From assembly GCF_000768335.1 (NCBI RefSeq), contig NZ_AVPT01000002.1, forward strand, positions 145,387 to 209,386: DNA of 64,000 nucleotides. Reading direction: 5' to 3'. This document shows positions 1-10,866 of this stretch, piece after piece (the first letter of the stretch is position 1; each line of letters begins with the position of its first letter). The notes under the pieces were generated by a model. That model saw only the letters and a list, made by a program, of their open reading frames with translations. It was not told the origin of the DNA and made no database searches. This DNA is from Lysobacter arseniciresistens ZS79. Its GTDB lineage: Bacteria; Pseudomonadota; Gammaproteobacteria; Xanthomonadales; Xanthomonadaceae. A program made the position numbers and the translations under genes.

Positions 1-624
1 GCCCAGCAGCAGCAGGCCGGCGCCGAACACCGCCAACCACGTGACGTTGCGCCGGCCGAGGTCGTCGAGGCGGGTGCGCAGGTCGCCGATCGCGCCCTCG
101 CGGGTGGCCTGTATCGCGCCCAGGTCGTAGCCCACCCGCACGCCGCCCACGCGCTCGCTGCCGATCATCACCGGCATCGCCACGTCCATCAGCTCGTCGT
201 TGAACTGCGTGTGGATCCGCCGCGCCTTGATCGCCTCGTAGGCGAGCGGGTCGGTCATGGGCCGGCCGTAGCCGCGGATCTCGTCGGTGCCGTCGTGCAG
301 GATCTCGCCGTTGGCGTCGAACACCAGCACGTAGCGGGTGTCGGACTGGCGCAGCGCGGCCTTGACCAGCGCGCCGATGGCGTCGAGGTCGAAGTAGTAC
401 ATCGGGTTGGCGAGCGAGTCGGCCAGCTGCACCACCGTGCCCTCGCCGCGCCGCTGCAGGCTGTCGCCGGCCATTTCGCTCATCGCCACGCGGCTGATGT
501 GCTCGACCTCGTCCTGCATCGTGCCCTGGCGGTGCAGCAGCAGCGCGATCAGTGCCGCGACCACCAGCAGTCCGCCGCCCATCATCAGCAGGAACTGCGC
601 GTGCAGGCCGGGCCGCAACTTCAT
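1..624 (-). CDS. Membrane sensor protein, N-terminal part (runs off window)
   Basis: An open frame of 208 codons starts at ATG 624 and leaves the window at base 1. Seen: a short basic N-terminus, a first membrane helix at about residues 10-31, an extracytoplasmic region of about 160 residues with a Cache-like layout (LVFDANGEI, later VRVGYDL), and a second membrane helix starting near residue 195. The output domain lies outside the window, so it cannot be named; a GGDEF/EAL or histidine kinase output is inferred from comparable proteins. The start overlaps the stop of the upstream binding-protein gene by 4 bp (ATGA), so the two are probably translationally coupled and may form a ligand-sensing pair. 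Confidence 0.75.
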   Translation of the reverse strand, partial: MKLRPGLHAQFLLMMGGGLLVVAALIALLLHRQGTMQDEVEHISRVAMSEMAGDSLQRRGEGTVVQLADSLANPMYYFDLDAIGALVKAALRQSDTRYVLVFDANGEILHDGTDEIRGYGRPMTDPLAYEAIKARRIHTQFNDELMDVAMPVMIGSERVGGVRVGYDLGAIQATREGAIGDLRTRLDDLGRRNVTWLAVFGAGLLLLG

Positions 625-1538
625 TCGACCTCCGCCCGCACCCGCGCCACGCCGGTCCGGATCCGCTCCAGTGCCTGCTGCGACGCCGGGTCGACCGGCA
701 GGAACCGGGTGGTCTGGAAGAACCGCAGCATCGCCTCGCGCGCGTCGGGGTCGCCGGCCGCCTCCACCAGCACCTGCCGCAGCCGCTCGCGCACGCGCGG
801 GTCCATGTCACCGCGCACCAGTTCCACCGCCCGCGGGTAATCCTCCGTGCGGCCGATCACCACCAGGTCGGCCTTGAACGCCGGCGGCATCCGCCGCGGG
901 TTGGTCCAGTCGAGGTTGCTCATCACCCCGGCGTCGACCAGCTCCTTGTGCACCCAGGTGGCGATGTTGAGCTCCGAGCGGGCGAACACGTAGCCCAGCG
1001 CGTCGGTGCCGATGCGGTCGAGCGGAGAAAGCAGGATCTCCAGCTCGATGCCGCGGGCCAGCAGTTCGCCGGCCGGCGCGAAGTAGGCGCTGGTCGACGA
1101 CGGCCGCTGGAACGCGATCCGGTGGCCGCGCAGGTCGTCGAGCGACTCGATGCCGCTGTCGCGGCGAGCGAAGAAGATGCTGTGGTAATGGCTGGTGCCG
1201 TCGCGTTCGGTCACCAGCAGCGGCTCGGCGCCGGCGCGCTCGCGCAGCAGCATGCCGGTGCCGGCGGTTTCGGTGACCCAGTCGACCCGCCCGCGGCGCA
1301 GGTAGCTGGCCATCTGCTGCGAATCGCGCGCCATCAGGATCCGGCCCTCGCGGATGCCAACGTCGGCCATGCGCGGGACCACGTAGTCCAGCAGCGGTTC
1401 GAGCTGGCCGTAGTGGGTGCCGGGGTCGTCGCTGATCCGGCCGAGCACCAGCACGCCGTCGTCGGCCGCCGACGCCGGCGTGGCCCAGATGGATGCGGCA
1501 AGCAGCAGGGTTGCCAGGCGGCGCAGGCAGGCGATCAA
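621..1538 (-). CDS. PhnD-type periplasmic substrate-binding protein
   Basis: A 305-residue protein with a signal peptide (leucine/alanine-rich core ending near PASAA, residue 25) and the fold signature of phosphate/phosphonate binding proteins (PhnD/SsuA type): an early YGQLEPLLDYV stretch, DWVTETAGTG, and RGHRIAFQRPSSTSAY in the ligand-cleft region. No permease or ATPase gene is next to it; the partner is the membrane sensor whose ATG overlaps its stop by 4 bp. A sensory rather than transport role is therefore inferred. The start codon appears to be TTG at 1538: no ATG precedes the signal peptide in frame and no strong ribosome-binding site is visible, so the exact start is uncertain. It follows trmJ by 82 bases on the same strand. 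Confidence 0.8.
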   Translation of the reverse strand: MIACLRRLATLLLAASIWATPASAADDGVLVLGRISDDPGTHYGQLEPLLDYVVPRMADVGIREGRILMARDSQQMASYLRRGRVDWVTETAGTGMLLRERAGAEPLLVTERDGTSHYHSIFFARRDSGIESLDDLRGHRIAFQRPSSTSAYFAPAGELLARGIELEILLSPLDRIGTDALGYVFARSELNIATWVHKELVDAGVMSNLDWTNPRRMPPAFKADLVVIGRTEDYPRAVELVRGDMDPRVRERLRQVLVEAAGDPDAREAMLRFFQTTRFLPVDPASQQALERIRTGVARVRAEVE

Positions 1539-1620
1539 GACGTGACCCCGGGGACGCCCGGTGTGCGGGCACCGCGGCAGCCTAATTCAAACGCAGGCGG
1601 TCCGATACTGCCGCGCCGGG

Positions 1621-2400
1621 TCAGTCGCGACGCGCGAGCATCGCCATGCGCTGCGCGTCGGACAGGATGCCGCGCAGCAGCCGGACCTCGCGTTCGTCGA
1701 GGTCGGCGCGCAGGAACAGCCGCCGCAGCTTGCGCATCGCCGAGTCCGGGGCCCGGCCCTTGTGGAAGTCGATGTCGTCCAGCGCCTCGCCGAGCTGGCC
1801 GAACAGTCCCTCCAGCTGCGCGTGGGACGCCGGCGGGTCGCGCGGCCCGGCGGGCTGGGCCGGCGCGGCGCCGGCCAGCAGCGCCAGCCGCAGCTCGTAG
1901 CTCAGCACCTGTACCGCGGCGGCCAGGTTCAGCGAGCTGTAGCCGGGATTGGCCGGGATGTGGACGGCGGCGTGGCACAGCTGCAGTTCGTCGTTGTCGA
2001 GCCCGGTCCGCTCGCGCCCGAACACCAGCGCGACCTCGGCCCCGCCGGCGGCGGCATCGACCGCGCGCGCGGCGGCGTCGCGCGGAAGCAGCTCCTCGAG
2101 CTGGACCCGCCGGCTGCGCGCGGTGCAGCCCAGCACCAGCCGGCAGTCAGCGACGGCCTCGGCCAGCGTGGCGTGCCGGACGGCGCCTTCGAGCACGTCG
2201 TCGGCACCGGCCGCCAGCGCCGATGACTCGGCGTTGGGCGCCTTCTCCGGCGCGACCAGCACCAGCCGGGCCAGCCCCATCGTCTTCAGCGCGCGGGCGG
2301 CCGAGCCGATGTTGCCGGGGTGCTGGGTGCCCACGAGGATGATCCGCAGGCGGTCGGCGGCGGCCTCCGCAGGCGCGCCCGGCGTCGATTCGGTGTTCAT
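1621..2400 (-). CDS. trmJ: tRNA (cytidine/uridine-2'-O-)-methyltransferase TrmJ
   Basis: SPOUT-family RNA methyltransferase of 259 residues, the usual bacterial TrmJ/TrMet(Xm32) size. The N-terminal half carries the SpoU signature [19 protein letters not shown], and the SAM-binding knot follows with [15 protein letters not shown] and [19 protein letters not shown]. The family 2'-O-methylates position 32 of several tRNAs in the cytoplasm. The ATG at 2400 places the SPOUT core after a short polar leader. It is divergent from suhB, with 105 bases between the start codons, an arrangement that recurs in gammaproteobacteria. Confidence 0.93.
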   Translation of the reverse strand: MNTESTPGAPAEAAADRLRIILVGTQHPGNIGSAARALKTMGLARLVLVAPEKAPNAESSALAAGADDVLEGAVRHATLAEAVADCRLVLGCTARSRRVQLEELLPRDAAARAVDAAAGGAEVALVFGRERTGLDNDELQLCHAAVHIPANPGYSSLNLAAAVQVLSYELRLALLAGAAPAQPAGPRDPPASHAQLEGLFGQLGEALDDIDFHKGRAPDSAMRKLRRLFLRADLDEREVRLLRGILSDAQRMAMLARRD

Positions 2401-2505
2401 CGGGCAATGGTAAACTGCGCGGCCGGCCACGACCCCGTCGTGCGACCGCCGGCCCGCTCTTTCCCGCTGCCAGCCCGTCCCCACCTCCCGTCGAGGCCAT
2501 TTGCC

Positions 2506-3333
2506 ATGCAGAAACCCGCCGTCACCCTCATGGTCAAAGCCGCCCGCGCCGCCGGCAACGTGCTGCTGCGCCACATGCACAAGCTCGACGCGCTGAACGT
2601 GGTGGAGAAGGACCGGCTCGACTTCGCCAGCGAAGTCGACGGCTTGGCAGAGAAGGAGGTCATCAAGGAATTCCGCCGTTCGACCCCGGACTACGCGATC
2701 CTCGGCGAGGAAGGCGGCGCGGTGAAGGCGAAGAACGGAAGCCGATTCACCTGGGTGATCGACCCGCTCGACGGCACCAGCAACTACCTGCGCGGCATTC
2801 CCCACTTCTGCGTTTCGCTGGCGCTGGTCGAGAACGGCGAGCCGATCCACGGCGTGATCTTCGACCCGCTGCGCAACGAGTTGTTCACCGCCAGCCGCGG
2901 CAGCGGCGCGACACTCAACGACAAGCGCGTGCGCGTGGCCGACCGCAAGGACCTGGACGGCGCGATGGTGCTCACCGGCTTCCCGCCACGCGAGCGCCCG
3001 CGTGCCAGCGCCCAGCTGAAGTGCCTGGACACCCTGCTGGTCGAGATCGAGGACATCCGCCGCACCGGCTCGGCCGCGCTGGACCTGGCCTACGTGGCCT
3101 GCGGACGCGCCGACGCCTACTTCGAGGCCGGGGTGAAGCCCTGGGACATCGCCGCGGGCGCGCTGATGGTGCGCGAGGCCGGTGGCAAGGTGTCCGACTT
3201 CCGCGGCCGTCCGACCGGCCCGATGGACGCGCGCGGTGTCGACAGCCGGCCGTTGCTGGCCGGCAACATCAAGGTCGCCGAGCTGCTGCAGCAGCGGATC
3301 CTCAACACCGGATACGCCGCGGCGTTCGACTGA
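2506..3333 (+). CDS. suhB: Inositol-1-monophosphatase family protein SuhB
   Basis: A 275-residue Mg-dependent phosphatase of the IMPase/FBPase superfamily. Visible motifs are the metal site GEEGG, the [12 protein letters not shown] signature, and the C-terminal [17 protein letters not shown]. The family hydrolyses inositol monophosphate; SuhB also has a known role in rRNA transcription antitermination. The ATG at 2506 matches the family N-terminus ([16 protein letters not shown]). A TAAACT at 2411-2416, preceded by TG in extended -10 spacing, is a possible promoter -10 in the gap to trmJ, without a clear -35. A bidirectional terminator follows at 3352. Confidence 0.95.
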   Translation: MQKPAVTLMVKAARAAGNVLLRHMHKLDALNVVEKDRLDFASEVDGLAEKEVIKEFRRSTPDYAILGEEGGAVKAKNGSRFTWVIDPLDGTSNYLRGIPHFCVSLALVENGEPIHGVIFDPLRNELFTASRGSGATLNDKRVRVADRKDLDGAMVLTGFPPRERPRASAQLKCLDTLLVEIEDIRRTGSAALDLAYVACGRADAYFEAGVKPWDIAAGALMVREAGGKVSDFRGRPTGPMDARGVDSRPLLAGNIKVAELLQQRILNTGYAAAFD

Positions 3334-3351
3334 CCCTCCCCGGCGGGACAC

Positions 3352-3382
3352 AAAAAAGGCCACGCAACCGCGTGGCCTTTTT
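3352..3382. terminator. Bidirectional intrinsic terminator between suhB and secF
   Basis: An 8-bp perfect stem GGCCACGC/GCGTGGCC (3358-3365 and 3370-3377) with an AACC loop. It is flanked by six A on the left and five T on the right, so it can end both the plus-strand suhB and the minus-strand secF transcripts. Confidence 0.9.
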
Positions 3383-3405
3383 CGTGCCTGCGACGCGCCC
3401 CGCGG

Positions 3406-4374
3406 CTACGGGCGCCGGGCCAGCGCGGCCTCGTCCTTCGCCTTCGGCAGCAGGTCCTGCTTGGTGACCTTGAGGAAGCCCAGGGTCAGCAGCGGCGAGG
3501 CGATGAAGATCGACGACAGCGTACCGACCACCACGCCGATCAGCTGGGCCTCGGCCATGCCGCGCAGCGAGCCGCCGCCGTAGAGGTACAGCGCCAGCAC
3601 CGCCAGGAACGCCACGAACGAGGTGATCACCGTGCGCGACAGGGTCTGGTTGATCGACGCGTTGATGATGGAGTCGGGGTCGGCCCGCATCGAGCGGAAG
3701 TTCTCGCGGATGCGGTCGAACACGACAATGGTGTCGTTGATCGAGAAGCCCAGCACCGCCAGCACGCCGGCGAGCACGGTCAGGTCGAACTCGTGGCCGG
3801 TCAGCGAGAACCAGCCCAGCACGATCACCACGTCCTGCAGCGAGGTGATGACCGCGGCGATCGCGAACTTCTTCTCGAATCGGAACGAGATGTAGATCAG
3901 GAACCCGACAACGACGAAGATCACCGCCCAGATGCCGTTGAGCGCGAGGTCGCGGCCGACCTGCGGGCCGACGAAGTCGCTGCGCACCACGGTGCCCGGG
4001 TTGTCCGGCGTCGATACCGCCTTCGTGATCTGCGCGGCGGCCTGGGCGTTGGCGGCGACGTTGTTCTCGGCGTCCTCGACCCCGTCCAGCTGCATGCGCA
4101 CCAGCAGGTCGTTGCCCGAACCGAACGAGATCACCTGGGCGTCGCCGAAGCCGGCGTCGGCCAGTCGGCCGCGTGCCGCCTCGATGTTCACCGGCTGGGC
4201 GAAGCGCAGTTCGGTGACGGTGCCGCCGGTGAAGTCCAGCGCGAAGTTGAAGCCCTGCGTGGCGACCGAGCCGAGCGACACGATCGTCACGAGGATCGCC
4301 ACCACGAAGGCGACCCACTTCATGCGCAGGAAGTTGATCTTCGGTTCGGCCGGGAAGATGGTCAGAAATTTCAT
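3406..4374 (-). CDS. secF: Protein translocase subunit SecF
   Basis: A 322-residue inner-membrane protein with the SecF pattern: first helix at about residues 17-40, a periplasmic P1 region opening with FALDFTGGTVTELRF, then five helices containing LAGVLAVLGFSINDTIVVFDRIRE and INQTLSRTVITS. SecDF is an RND-related complex that uses the proton gradient to help complete Sec-dependent export. It lies 12 bases downstream of secD and is the last gene of queA-tgt-yajC-secD-secF. Its stop lies just beyond the shared terminator with suhB. Confidence 0.97.
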   Translation of the reverse strand: MKFLTIFPAEPKINFLRMKWVAFVVAILVTIVSLGSVATQGFNFALDFTGGTVTELRFAQPVNIEAARGRLADAGFGDAQVISFGSGNDLLVRMQLDGVEDAENNVAANAQAAAQITKAVSTPDNPGTVVRSDFVGPQVGRDLALNGIWAVIFVVVGFLIYISFRFEKKFAIAAVITSLQDVVIVLGWFSLTGHEFDLTVLAGVLAVLGFSINDTIVVFDRIRENFRSMRADPDSIINASINQTLSRTVITSFVAFLAVLALYLYGGGSLRGMAEAQLIGVVVGTLSSIFIASPLLTLGFLKVTKQDLLPKAKDEAALARRP

Positions 4375-4386
4375 GTGCGTTTCCCG

Positions 4387-6252
4387 TCAGATCGCGATGG
4401 ACTTGAGTTTCTTGCGCCAGCCGTAGATCAGCGTGGCCATCGCGCGCGAACCGGACACCGCGGTGTACATCGAGGTCACGATGCCGACGATCAGCGACAC
4501 CGCGAAGCCCTTGACCGGCCCGGTGCCGAACGCGAACAGCGCGACGCCTGCCAGGACCGCGGTCATGTTGGCGTCCATGATGGTGCCGGACGCCTTCTCG
4601 TATCCGGTGGCGATCGCGGTCTTGGGCGGCATGCCGGCGCGCAGTTCCTCGCGGATGCGCTCGTTGATCAGTACGTTCGCATCCACCGACAGCGCGACGG
4701 TCAGCGCGATGCCCGCCAGGCCCGGCAGGGTCAGGGTGGCGCCGAACAGCGACATCACCGCCACCAGCATCAGGATGTTGAGCAGCAGCGCGGCACAGGT
4801 AATCAGGCCGAACATGCGGTAGTAGACCAGGAAGAACAGCAGCGCGAAACAGAAGGCGAAGATGACCGCGGTCAGGCCGCGCTCGATGTTCTCCTTGCCC
4901 AGGCTCGGGCCGACGACACGCTCCTCGACGAAGTCCATCGGCGCCGCCAGCGAACCGGAGCGCAGCAGCAGCGCCAGGTCGGCCGCCTCGCGGGCGCTGT
5001 CCAGGCCGGTGGTCTGGAACTCCTTGCTGAAGACGCCGTTGATGGTGGCGACCGAGATCACCTCCTCGCTGACACGGGTGGTCCGGACTTCCTCGCCGTT
5101 GACCATCCGCACCTCGGGGATGCGCTCGATGTAGACCACCGCCATCGGCTTGCCGACGTTCTGGCTGGTGAAGTCGAACATGCGCTGGCCACCGGAGGCA
5201 TCCAGCCGCACCGACACCGACGGCGTGCCGGTCTGCGGGTCCATGCCCGAGGTGGCGCCGATCAGCTGGTCGCCCGAGGCGATCACGCGCTTGTTGAGCA
5301 GGATCGGGATCGGCTTGCCGTCCGGGCCGAGCTCCTTGCGGTAATAGACCTTGGCCTGTGGCGGCACGTTGCCGCTGGCGACCGCGTCGTAGGCGTTGCC
5401 CTCGACCACCGCGCGGTACTCGAGGGTGGCGGTAGCACCGATCAGCCGCTTGGCTTCGGCGGTGTCCTGCACGCCGGCCAGCTCGACCACGATGCGGTCG
5501 CTGCCCTGCCGCTGGATCAGCGGTTCGGCCACGCCGAGGGCGTTGATGCGGTTGCGCAGGGTGCCGAGGTTCTGCTCCAGCGCGGCGGTCGCCATGCGCT
5601 GCAGTTCGGCATCGGGAATCGACAGGGTGATCGTCCGGCCTTCGACCTCGGCGGTCAGCGCCGGCTGGCTGGTGGCGATCTGCTGGCGCGCCTTTTCGAC
5701 ATCGGCGGCGTCGGCCAGGGTGATGACCACGCGGTTGTCGGGACGGCGGCTGACCGACTCGTAGCGGATGCGGGCGTCGCGCAGCACCACCCGGGCGTCC
5801 TCGACGATCGCGGTCACGTGCTTGTCGAGCGCGGCTTCCTGGTCGACCTGCATCAGGAAGTGCACGCCACCCTGCAGATCGAGGCCGAGCGACATGCCCT
5901 TGGCGCCCAGCGCCGTCAGCCAGTCCGGCACGGTCGAGGCGAGGTTGAGCGCCGACACGTAGTCGCTGCCGAGCACCGGCTCCAGCGCGTCGGAGGCCTC
6001 GCTCTGGGCCTCCGCACTGGGCAGCCGGACCAGCACGTCCTCGTCACCCAGCTCGACCGCCTTGACCGGCACGCCGGCGGCGTCGAGCGCGGTTTCGATA
6101 CGCTCAACCAGCGCGGCGTCGACCGGTGCGCCGCGGGCGGCGGTGACCTGGACGGAGGGATCCTTCTGGTACAGGTTGGGCAACGCGTACAGCGTGCTCA
6201 GCAGGATGGCCAGCACCAGTACGACGTATTTCCAGCGCGCGTAAGTCAGCAT
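4387..6252 (-). CDS. secD: Protein translocase subunit SecD
   Basis: A 621-residue SecD, the usual gammaproteobacterial size. There is a first membrane helix at residues 8-25, a large periplasmic part with GMSLGLDLQGGVHFLMQVD, and a C-terminal block of five helices with GLAGIALTVALSVDANVLINERIREEL, the RND-type signature. It forms the SecDF-YajC complex that assists late steps of preprotein translocation. The ATG at 6252 is immediately followed by the family-typical LTYARWKYVVLV. yajC lies 56 bases upstream. Confidence 0.97.
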   Translation of the reverse strand: MLTYARWKYVVLVLAILLSTLYALPNLYQKDPSVQVTAARGAPVDAALVERIETALDAAGVPVKAVELGDEDVLVRLPSAEAQSEASDALEPVLGSDYVSALNLASTVPDWLTALGAKGMSLGLDLQGGVHFLMQVDQEAALDKHVTAIVEDARVVLRDARIRYESVSRRPDNRVVITLADAADVEKARQQIATSQPALTAEVEGRTITLSIPDAELQRMATAALEQNLGTLRNRINALGVAEPLIQRQGSDRIVVELAGVQDTAEAKRLIGATATLEYRAVVEGNAYDAVASGNVPPQAKVYYRKELGPDGKPIPILLNKRVIASGDQLIGATSGMDPQTGTPSVSVRLDASGGQRMFDFTSQNVGKPMAVVYIERIPEVRMVNGEEVRTTRVSEEVISVATINGVFSKEFQTTGLDSAREAADLALLLRSGSLAAPMDFVEERVVGPSLGKENIERGLTAVIFAFCFALLFFLVYYRMFGLITCAALLLNILMLVAVMSLFGATLTLPGLAGIALTVALSVDANVLINERIREELRAGMPPKTAIATGYEKASGTIMDANMTAVLAGVALFAFGTGPVKGFAVSLIVGIVTSMYTAVSGSRAMATLIYGWRKKLKSIAI

Positions 6253-6308
6253 CGATTGCCCCTGCGGCAGCTCCCCGGCCGCCGTTGGTCAAGTGGTGTG
6301 GCGGCGGC

Positions 6309-6644
6309 TCAGGCCGACTTCAAGGTGCCCTTGGGCAGGACGTTGGCGATCGAGCCCTTCTGCACGCGGATACGCACGTTGGCGGCGACCTCGACGGTGA
6401 TGAAGTTGTCGCCCAGGTCGACCACGGTGCCCGCAATGCCGCCGTTGGTCAGCACTTCGTCGCCGCGCGAGAGCTTCTCCAGCATCGCCTTGTGCTCCTT
6501 GGCGCGCTTCATCTGCGGGCGGATCATCAGGAAGTACATCACGCCGATCAGCAGGATCGGGAACAGCAGCGACATGCCGAAGCCGCCCGGCTGGGCCGCG
6601 GTCTGGGCGTGGGCGGGGGCGATCACGAGGTCGAGCAGGTTCAT
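6309..6644 (-). CDS. yajC: Sec translocon accessory protein YajC
   Basis: A small membrane protein of 111 residues with one hydrophobic segment (about residues 22-43, ending MYFLMIRPQMKRAKEH), followed by the conserved YajC cytoplasmic domain (LSRGDEVLTNGGIAGTV). YajC is an auxiliary member of the SecDF complex. The ATG at 6644 gives the normal short N-terminus; a longer open frame upstream is the shadow of tgt. Position between tgt and secD is the classical order. Confidence 0.95.
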   Translation of the reverse strand: MNLLDLVIAPAHAQTAAQPGGFGMSLLFPILLIGVMYFLMIRPQMKRAKEHKAMLEKLSRGDEVLTNGGIAGTVVDLGDNFITVEVAANVRIRVQKGSIANVLPKGTLKSA

Positions 6645-6748
6645 GTCGGTATCCGTGAAGGACTGAAAATAGCCGGGGATTATGCCACGGCGGCGGCGCT
6701 GGCCTTGCCGGGACGGGCGTTGGCGGGAGCGGTGGGCCCCGCCGGCCG

Positions 6749-8983
<2,235 letters not shown>

Positions 8984-9004
8984 TTATGCCCCACCGGCCG
9001 CGCA

Positions 9005-9013
9005 TGGTAGAAT
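9005..9013 (+). promoter_or_regulatory. Possible extended -10 promoter element
   Basis: TGGTAGAAT reads as an extended -10 (TG-N-TAGAAT) upstream of the paired leader of the class III aminotransferase. No good -35 is seen 17 bases upstream, so this is tentative. Confidence 0.35.
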
Positions 9014-9035
9014 CGCGCAACCATTTGTTTTTTAA

Positions 9036-9131
9036 CGGAAAACGCTGGACCACGGGATTCATCCAAACGGGTAATGGGCGCCGCCTGGCGCCGCAACAGA
9101 CCCGACCTGTGCGTTTCCGGGGCGTTTTCCG
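9036..9131 (+). promoter_or_regulatory. Highly paired 5' leader, possible riboswitch-like element
   Basis: A 10-bp perfect outer stem (9036-9045 with 9122-9131, CGGAAAACGC/GCGTTTTCCG) encloses 76 bases that can fold into two further arms: TGGA/TCCA (9046-9049 with 9062-9065) and CGGGT/ACCCG (9068-9072 with 9100-9104). The second arm itself holds a GGCGCC-gcct-GGCGCC hairpin (9077-9092). The outer stem closes only 6 bases before the ribosome-binding site AGGAGA at 9138-9143. The layout is a junction upstream of a translation start, as in riboswitches or protein-controlled leaders. It does not match a riboswitch class I recognise. The pairing is seen; the function is inferred. Confidence 0.45.
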
Positions 9132-9153
9132 CATCACAGGAGAACCGACCCGA

Positions 9154-10674
9154 ATGTCCAGCGCTTCCGATTCCATCGTCGCCCGGCTCGCACCGCTGCG
9201 CGCCCACGGCGGCGAACGCCGCACGGTCGGCCTCGACGACGCCACCCTCGCCCGTTTCGCCGGCAATGCCGACCTGGCGGCGGCGGTCGATGCCGCGGTG
9301 GCCGAGTACGGCCGCATCCGCGACGGCGCGCTGGGCCGCCAGGCGGCCGATCTGCTCGAACTCGACGAGCGCGCGCAGGCCGAGACCATCCAGGCCGGCT
9401 ACGTCAACTTCTACCAGGACGACGCGGTCAACCCGTACGTCGCCCTCGCCGCCCGCGGGCCGTGGGTCGTCACCCTCAAGGGCGCGGTGCTGCACGACTC
9501 CGGCGGCTACGGCATGCTCGGTTTCGGGCATGCGCCGGCCAGCGTGATCGAGGCGATGGCCAAGCCGCAGGCGATGGCCAACATCATGACCCCGAGCGTG
9601 TCGCAGCTGCGCTTCAGCGGCATGCTGCGCGAGGCGATCGGGCTTGGCCGCGAGTGCCCGTACAGCCACTTCCTGTGCCTCAACTCGGGCTCCGAGTCGG
9701 TCACCCTCGCCGCCCGTATCGCCGACACCAACGCGCGGACGATGACCGACGAAGGCGGCCGCCACGCGGGCCGCACCATCAAGCGCGTGGTGGTCAAGGG
9801 TGGTTTCCACGGCCGCACCGACCGCCCGGCGCTGTACTCGGATTCCACCCGCAAGACCTACCTGCAGTACCTGGCCAGCTACCGCGGTGAGGACAGCGTC
9901 ATCGCGATCCAGCCGTACGACACCGCGGCGCTGGAGCAGGTGTTCGCCGATGCCGAGGCCAACGGCTGGTTCATCGAGGCGATGTTCCTGGAACCCGTCA
10001 TGGGCGAAGGCGACCCGGGCCGCAGCGTGCCGGTCGAGTTCTACAGCGCCGCCCGCCGGCTGACCAAGGACCACGGCTCGCTGCTGCTGGTCGACTCGAT
10101 CCAGGCCGGCCTGCGCGCCAACGGCGTGCTGTCGATCGTTGACTACCCCGGCTTCGAGAACGTCGAGGCGCCGGACATGGAGACCTACTCCAAGGCGCTC
10201 AACGCCGGCCAGTACCCGCTGTCGGTGCTCGCGGTCAGCGAGCACGCCGCCGGGATCTACCGCAAGGGCCTGTACGGCAACACCATGACGACCAACCCGC
10301 GCGCGCTCGATACCGCCTGCGCGGTGCTGTCGATGGTGACGCCCGACGTGCGCGAGAACATCCGCGCCCGAGGCGCCGAGGCGATCGCCAGGCTGGAGAA
10401 GCTCAAGGCCGAGCTCGGCGGGCTGATCACCAAGGTCCAGGGCACCGGCCTGCTGTTCTCCTGCGAGCTCTCGCCGCAGTTCAAGTGCTACGGCGCCAAC
10501 TCCACCGAGGAGTGGCTGCGCGAGCACGGGATCGGCGTGATCCACGGCGGCGCCAACTCGCTGCGCTTCACCCCGACCTTCACCATGACCGGCGAGGAAC
10601 TCGACCTGCTGGTGTCGATGGTCGGCCGCGCGCTCCGCGAAGGCCCGCGTGCCAGCGAGGCCGCCGCGGCCTGA
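9154..10674 (+). CDS. Class III PLP-dependent aminotransferase
   Basis: A 506-residue fold-type I aminotransferase. Seen: cofactor-phosphate contacts in NSGSES, the GGFHGRT motif, an aspartate in [15 protein letters not shown] (the counterpart of the usual DEVQTG), and the probable Schiff-base lysine in [15 protein letters not shown]. It has an N-terminal extension of about 100 residues ahead of the core. The family moves omega- or epsilon-amino groups; the substrate cannot be read from sequence. ATG 9154 has AGGAGA 10 bases upstream. It is monocistronic: it sits behind a paired leader and ends at a clear terminator. Overall divergence from the GABA/ornithine branches makes a precise name unsafe. 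Confidence 0.85.
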   Translation: MSSASDSIVARLAPLRAHGGERRTVGLDDATLARFAGNADLAAAVDAAVAEYGRIRDGALGRQAADLLELDERAQAETIQAGYVNFYQDDAVNPYVALAARGPWVVTLKGAVLHDSGGYGMLGFGHAPASVIEAMAKPQAMANIMTPSVSQLRFSGMLREAIGLGRECPYSHFLCLNSGSESVTLAARIADTNARTMTDEGGRHAGRTIKRVVVKGGFHGRTDRPALYSDSTRKTYLQYLASYRGEDSVIAIQPYDTAALEQVFADAEANGWFIEAMFLEPVMGEGDPGRSVPVEFYSAARRLTKDHGSLLLVDSIQAGLRANGVLSIVDYPGFENVEAPDMETYSKALNAGQYPLSVLAVSEHAAGIYRKGLYGNTMTTNPRALDTACAVLSMVTPDVRENIRARGAEAIARLEKLKAELGGLITKVQGTGLLFSCELSPQFKCYGANSTEEWLREHGIGVIHGGANSLRFTPTFTMTGEELDLLVSMVGRALREGPRASEAAAA

Positions 10675-10697
10675 GCGGATGCGCCGACGCAGTGACG

Positions 10698-10726
10698 AAA
10701 AGGCCGGGCATGCCCCGGCCTTTTTT
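10698..10726 (+). terminator. Intrinsic terminator of the aminotransferase gene
   Basis: Stem GGCCGGG/CCCGGCC (10702-10708 and 10714-10720), loop CATGC, followed by six T. Confidence 0.9.
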
Positions 10727-10768
10727 GTGCGCCGCGGTTCCAGCCTAGGATAGGTCCCGGCAAGACAC

Positions 10769-10816
10769 CCTCTATCGAAGTGATACGAAGAATCGAATGG
10801 AGCATTTCGATAGAGG
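10769..10816. promoter_or_regulatory. Perfect 11-bp inverted repeat upstream of catalase
   Basis: CCTCTATCGAA at 10769-10779 is exactly repeated in inverse (TTCGATAGAGG) at 10806-10816, with 26 bases between. It ends 50 bases before the catalase ATG. It could be an operator for a redox regulator or a leader hairpin. The CTAT/ATAG cores resemble half-sites of OxyR-type operators, but the spacing does not fit the OxyR consensus. Confidence 0.45.
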
Positions 10817-10866
10817 AAGGCAATGTAGGTAGCACCCAGGCAGCCATCGCGACCAAGGAGCCCCAC

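Noticed and set aside
1621..3363. 580-codon minus-strand frame extending trmJ through suhB
   Set aside because: TrmJ similarity starts at ATG 2400; the rest is antisense to suhB.
3793..6666. 957-codon plus-strand open frame antisense to secF-secD-yajC
   Set aside because: Mirror of codon bias in high-GC DNA; His/Gln/Arg/Asp-rich composition without domains, fully covered by well-supported genes.
10750..10775. OxyR operator upstream of catalase
   Set aside because: An ATAG and a CTAT occur but are 18 bases apart instead of 7; the consensus is not met.
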